Shown here: positions 61,101 to 64,000 of the stretch, one piece after another
Numbering within the stretch: the first letter of the stretch is position 1
How the letters are laid out: each line of letters begins with the position of its first letter
From: Mytilisepta virgata
Lineage: Eukaryota; Mollusca; Bivalvia; Mytilida; Mytilidae
Direction of reading: 5' to 3'
Assembly (NCBI GenBank): GCA_028015205.1
Contig: CM051511.1
Coordinates: 35,766,001 to 35,830,000, forward strand
DNA: 64,000 nucleotides
Notes under the pieces: generated by a model
The model's input: only the letters and a program-made list of their open reading frames with translations
Told to the model about the DNA's origin: nothing
Database searches by the model: none
Program-made: the position numbers and the translations under genes

Positions 61101-61470
61101 TTACATATTGAAGAGGTGCATATTGTCAGGGGTCAAATTTTTGTCAAATTTTACCTTTTTGGAGGGTAGTTAAACATAGTCATTTTTGGGGCTAATTTTA
61201 GCATTGACGGTATATGACTTTTCTACATAACTCCACCTACAGATTTAATGCTAGGAAGTTCACATTTTGCAGGGTGTTTATACACATATTCAATAGGTGG
61301 ATATTGTCAGGGATTACAATTTTGTCCATTTTTTCATTTTTTATCAGTAGTTCCACTCAGGTAAATATTATTGAATGTCAGATGTTTAGGTTATATAAGG
61401 TAGAGAGTTTTATATTGCCTGATATGTGTTCTAGAATTGAATTCGTCTGAGAATTATTTTCAATTTTTTT

Positions 61471-61501
<31 letters not shown>

Positions 61502-63873
61502 GGGGAGCGGGGGGGGGGGGTAGTTATTCATTTTGGTTTCCAACTCTATATGTTCCTGCAATTTGGCACAAAAGTGTCTTTTTGCATTCTTTTGTCCTAC
61601 TAAGAGGAGCAGTTAAAATTCGGGGGCATCATTTGTGTCTCCAAGTCACAACAACATGAATTTCAAATGTTATCTGCAACACTTTGAAAGCTGTCCTTAA
61701 TTGAGGTTAATTGCACTATGGTTGGCTCAGTGCGGGGGAATCAAATTGTCTAGTTTGAAAGTTGATTTTGAGATTTATTATGCGACATATTTTAGATATT
61801 TAGGTCTTTGTTTCTACTTATTTGGATTTTGACAAATGTTGTGCCGTTATTTTGGTGGATTTGGAGGGCACAATTATTTTTCATTATGATATTTATGAAG
61901 CCTCTTGTTTTGGATTTTGAAATCTTTGGTACCACTTACTTTAGATTTTGATATCTCTATTGCCACGTATTTTGCTTTTTCTATTCATGGTTTTTTATTT
62001 TTTAGGATTGATGATGCCACAGATTTGCTCCAATTATTACAAATACTTCATCCAGAGATGGATATTTTAGATAAAAACATGTCATTTGAAAGGAAACTGA
62101 AAGAAGACTTGTTAAAAACAATAAAAAATGAGACGCTGAAAGAGAAATTGAGACAATATGCAGTATTCAAAGATGATTCAGTTGACCGAACAAGACTTAA
62201 TGAACAGATAAAACTCTTAAAGGTACATATATTTATTAACCTTCCCTACCTTTTGCCTTAATTAGCGTTATAACCCTAATAATTCGATGGCCTAATTATT
62301 CGACATTTTCGAAAATTCAAGGAAATTGGATTTTTTAATAACTCTTATTTTTTGACACTTTCAAAATTGTCAAAGTTATGACCGTTGTTATAAGGTGGTG
62401 ACAGTTTCAGTTCTTATCGATTGTTTATTTCGTCAACAGAAAGACAAAAACTCAAATTTTTCAACGATTTTCCCATTTCCTAAAAAATAGTGGTATTTTA
62501 TTAGTGTAGAATAATTAGAGTATGTACGGTTTATATTAAGCAGACATCATTTTTATGTGGCTATTAGCCTTTAATTAAACATCATTTTTCTGAAGTTGAC
62601 ACACAATGTTATCTTACTATGAAAGTTTGCTTCTATTTAATGGTCTGTTTTTGGACTACCTGACTTCACCTCCGTTTTTAGCACACCTGGCCTATAGGCC
62701 ATGTGAGCTTACATGTATGTCATCACTTTATGTCCGCTGTCCATCGTCCTTAAACTTTTCACATTAAGATCTTGTTCTCTGGAACTACCTGGTGGATTGT
62801 AACCAAACTTGATATACGGAAGGACCTCTACAAACGATCCACCACTGGTTCTGGTTGGATGAACAACATGGCAACTAGGGGTCATCCTTGATTTTTATTG
62901 GCCAATTTTCAAAAATCTTCTTTTCTGAAACTAAATTTTGAAATGTTTTGAAACTTTACAGGATTGATGACAACAATACCCTCTACAATCGATCCACTTT
63001 TGGTTGAAATTCATATGCTCAACTAATGGCTGCGGCTTTTCAAAATTTCAATTTTAACAGTATGGGAAAAGACTTTTTTGTCAATTGCTCAGGAACTAAT
63101 GGACAGACTGTAACCAAAGTTGGCAGGAATCTCACGTGGAAAGACATATGCAAATGATCCACCTTTTTTTGCATTTCTCTAACAGCCTTGTGGAGGATAC
63201 AAAGAGCTTACATTTTCAAATGGCATAATAAAAGCCAGTTAGCGATACAGGCTCAGGTGAGCCTCTAATTTAGCTCACCTGGCCTAATGGCCATCTGAGC
63301 TTATGTCATCGCCTTGGGAGTGTCGTCCATCGTTGTCAGTAAACTTTTCACGTTTTGATCTCTCTGAAACTACTTTGTGAATTGTAACCAGACTTGATAG
63401 GAATGATGTATGGAAGGAGCTCTACAAATGATATTGGTTCTGGTTGGATGAACAATTAGTGACATTTAAAAAAAATATGATATTTATAAAGAGATAACAG
63501 ATATTACTGAAAATTTCGGCATGATTGCGTGTCTCACATACTTCGGCAACTAAATTCTACATGAAATACTTCCGATCTTACTATTATTCTGTAGTTTTAA
63601 AATAACAATTCCGTATGTCTTAATGGTCAACATGGATCAAATTTTCGGATAAATAACTTGCACATATTCTGCAGCGTCACATGAAAAGAAACACACAGTA
63701 GTATACTAATTTGTTGAAACCTAAAAATCACTTGATGTACAACATTGTTTATCTTGCAGAATTTTTGTAAAAGAAATGCCAAGAAACAGTTCAAGGAAGA
63801 ATTAGAGTTCGCCATAAAAGATTGTGCCGAAAATTTATATAAGGACAATACAGAGAGACAAGAGACGGTTTAA
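46187..63873 (+). CDS. MRPS22: Mitochondrial small-subunit ribosomal protein mS22 (eight exons)
   Basis: This protein is a structural component of the mitochondrial 28S ribosomal subunit. Exons: 46187-46274, 49126-49337, 51303-51467, 56273-56416, 58546-58629, 59884-60029, 62006-62222, 63760-63873 (1170 nt, 389 residues; TAA at 63871). All junctions are GT-AG and the frame stays open. Diagnostic segments are FLSNRVKLLLRQMTGFD, LDMPPVMKP, HKFVFTDI, the QFEPDNPDFIR block, STRFFGPMIFYYAW and LLQILHPEMD, in the order expected for mS22. Exon 1 is my assignment: it encodes 29 residues rich in R, K and S with only one acid, as for a mitochondrial import signal, and its phase 1 end fits the next exon. 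The acceptor of exon 3 is chosen at 51301-51302 over 51307-51308 because it keeps the family's spacing. Introns are long and full of mobile elements. Confidence 0.9.
46783..47165. repeat. Gene-poor dispersed repeat F, copy 1 (MRPS22 intron 1)
   Basis: Begins AGCTCTTCTGGCAAAGCCAT and GTGAGCTATTGCCATCACTT and continues with CTCCTCTGAAACTATAACTG, as in the copies at 62675-63268 and 63270-63470. An internal stretch (ACATGGCTGC...) is duplicated. Confidence 0.5.
48010..48182. repeat. Dispersed repeat E, copy 2 (MRPS22 intron 1)
   Basis: Same landmarks as 43430-43615, same orientation. The remainder of intron 1 (47200-49100) shows nothing else I can name. Confidence 0.55.
49970..50234 (+). mobile_element. 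tRNA-derived SINE, family B, copy 1 with target duplication
   Basis: The head GTGGCCAAGTGGTCTAGG and the B box AGTTCGAATTT mark a tRNA origin. The body is shared with 54651-54927 and 60631-60854, and the tail is (AAACA/AAATA)n. AAAGCATTCAAG occurs directly before (49958-49969) and after (50235-50246), a 12-bp target duplication. It lies in MRPS22 intron 2. Confidence 0.85.
51700..53178. repeat. Composite repeat ending in a 28-bp palindrome (MRPS22 intron 3)
   Basis: It contains a GCCCCGCCACGAATGTGG-type start near 51700, a TCCGTCTGTCCGTAC run, blocks with CTTCATCAGTGGATA, and ends with ATTGAACCCGCGC-TC-GCGCGGGTTCAAT at 53151-53178. Much of the middle (51900-52780) shows no recognised structure. 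Confidence 0.45.
53265..53830. repeat. Tandem ~140-bp units interrupted by an insertion
   Basis: Units with GGTTAAGTTTTGCGTTTAGG, AAACTTCATCAGTGGATGTG and TGACCTACATTTTATGCTTG recur at about 53275 and 53414. The second unit is split by the element at 53524-53769. Confidence 0.6.
53524..53769 (-). mobile_element. 246-bp non-autonomous insertion with 13-bp target duplication
   Basis: AGCAGTCATACAA occurs at 53511-53523 and again at 53770-53782, flanking sequence foreign to the tandem unit it splits. The insert has a C/G-rich end (CCCCCCCCCC on the minus strand) and several T-runs. No ORF. The element type is unknown. Confidence 0.75.
54651..54927 (+). mobile_element. tRNA-derived SINE, family B, copy 2
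   Basis: Head GTGGTCGAGTGGTCCAAG and B box GAGTTTGAATCTC. It interrupts a dispersed repeat D copy (54600-54652). Flanks CAAATTTCG and CAAATTTTG suggest a diverged target duplication. Confidence 0.75.
55208..55415 (+). mobile_element. MITE with ACTGTAAATTCGGAAATTAT ends (plus)
   Basis: The left end ACTGTAAATTCGGAAATTAT pairs with the right end AATAATTTCTGAATTTACAG. The interior carries ATTGCGAT/ATCGCAAT short inverted pieces. The bordering TA fits a TA-targeting family. It lies in MRPS22 intron 3. Confidence 0.7.
57890..58179 (-). mobile_element. Same MITE, opposite orientation, interrupted
   Basis: The reverse complement of 58080-58179 matches the left half of 55208-55415, and 57890-57955 matches the right half. 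A foreign 120-bp piece (about 57958-58078, with GCGTCC repeats) sits between. It lies in MRPS22 intron 4. Confidence 0.6.
58606..59465 (+). repeat. Tandem array of an exon end plus its splice donor (about 16 units of ~54 bp)
   Basis: The first unit is the real end of the MRPS22 exon (CCAGATAATCCAGACTTTAT at 58606) with its donor GTAAGT at 58630. Downstream the same block, exon end, donor and about 25 bp of intron, recurs roughly sixteen times with divergence. At least eight later units keep G-GTAAGT at the donor position. A three-unit higher order is visible near the start: a CGGTAGAAAA / AGCTAGAATC pair recurs. The exon-like part encodes a version of PDNPDFIR. Confidence 0.85.
60631..60854 (-). 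mobile_element. tRNA-derived SINE, family B, copy 3 with target duplication
   Basis: Reverse complement of the family B body with a (GTTT)n tail on the plus strand. ATATTACTAATTGT at 60617-60630 and 60855-60868 is a 14-bp target duplication. The tRNA head is cut short at its 5' end. Confidence 0.85.
60878..61345. repeat. Tandem repeat, ~160-180-bp unit, about 2.7 copies
   Basis: GCATAACTCCTCCTACA and its variants recur near 60880, 61042 and 61222, each followed by a TTTAATGCTAGGAA-type run, CATATTGAAGAGGTGGATAT and CATAGTCATTTTTGGGG. It lies in MRPS22 intron 6. Confidence 0.7.
61464..61520. repeat. T run followed by a long G run
   Basis: About 15 T then nearly 40 G, broken only near position 61506 (AGC). 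Such a run can form G-quadruplexes on the coding strand of MRPS22 and is prone to length change and assembly error. Confidence 0.8.
62675..63470. repeat. Dispersed repeat F, copies 2 and 3 (MRPS22 last intron)
   Basis: Copy 2 starts near AGCACACCTGGCCTATAGGC at 62680 and ends near 63268. Copy 3 starts AGCTCACCTGGCCTAATGGC at 63273. Both begin with a small hairpin (GGCC..GGCC) followed by a GATCT..TCTGAAACTAC-type run and TTCTGGTTGGATGAACAA. Confidence 0.65.
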
Positions 63874-63887
63874 TGGCATATTCATTT

Positions 63888-63893
63888 AATAAA
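63888..63893 (+). promoter_or_regulatory. Polyadenylation signal AATAAA for MRPS22
   Basis: AATAAA begins 15 nt after the TAA stop, giving a very short 3' UTR. Confidence 0.6.
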
Positions 63894-64000
63894 TTGTATA
63901 TTTTTTGTTTCCTGTTTAATTTTTCTGACTGGAATATTTATTAAAATGTGTATTCAGTTGACCAATGCCCTATTCCTTTAAAGCTAAAAATACGGTTGAC

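Overview
The window looks like AT-rich eukaryotic DNA from a marine bivalve, most likely a mussel (Mytilidae). Coding sequence is split into short exons separated by long introns with GT-AG junctions. Much of the rest is repeats: tRNA-headed SINEs, foldback and MITE-like elements, and decayed LINE pieces. The bivalve assignment is an inference from the repeat types and from B-box/propeller (TRIM-like) genes of the kind expanded in bivalves; no database was searched.

Layout. (1) 0.7-17.5 kb, minus strand: a tandem cluster of secreted or GPI-anchored Ly6/Quiver-like proteins. Two complete three-exon genes (6422-10459 and 13394-17445) and one internal exon of a third (695-904) share the same intron phases. 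(2) 19.5-42 kb: two intronless-ORF RING-less TRIM-like genes on the minus strand (19553-21247 and 40250-41938). They bracket two plus-strand paralogs (24324-28501 and 31179-36544). I rebuilt each of those from seven exons into a 282/284-residue protein with two membrane segments and a long helical cytosolic tail. I do not recognise this family, and it is the best candidate for something undescribed. (3) 36.8-45.6 kb: LINE fragments, foldback elements and tandem-duplicated repeats. (4) 46.2-63.9 kb, plus strand: a complete eight-exon gene for the mitochondrial small-subunit ribosomal protein mS22 (MRPS22), with its introns packed with transposable elements.

The most unusual sequence structure is in the MRPS22 intron after 58629. 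The 3' end of the exon together with its 5' splice site has been copied about sixteen times in tandem, giving an array of near-identical decoy splice donors. Other notable structures are a 721-bp nested inverted repeat carrying two nuclear-receptor-like IR1 palindromes between the two-membrane-segment genes, a LINE with an inverted 5' part, oppositely oriented MITE copies flanking one MRPS22 exon, and several insertions with clear target-site duplications.

The genes do not form an operon or an obvious single pathway. The Ly6 and TRIM-like families are plausible recognition or signalling proteins, and MRPS22 is a housekeeping gene. A functional link between the TRIM-like genes and the two-membrane-segment genes rests on adjacency alone. 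All exon models are conceptual, based on splice consensus, reading-frame continuity and paralog comparison. No transcript evidence was available.
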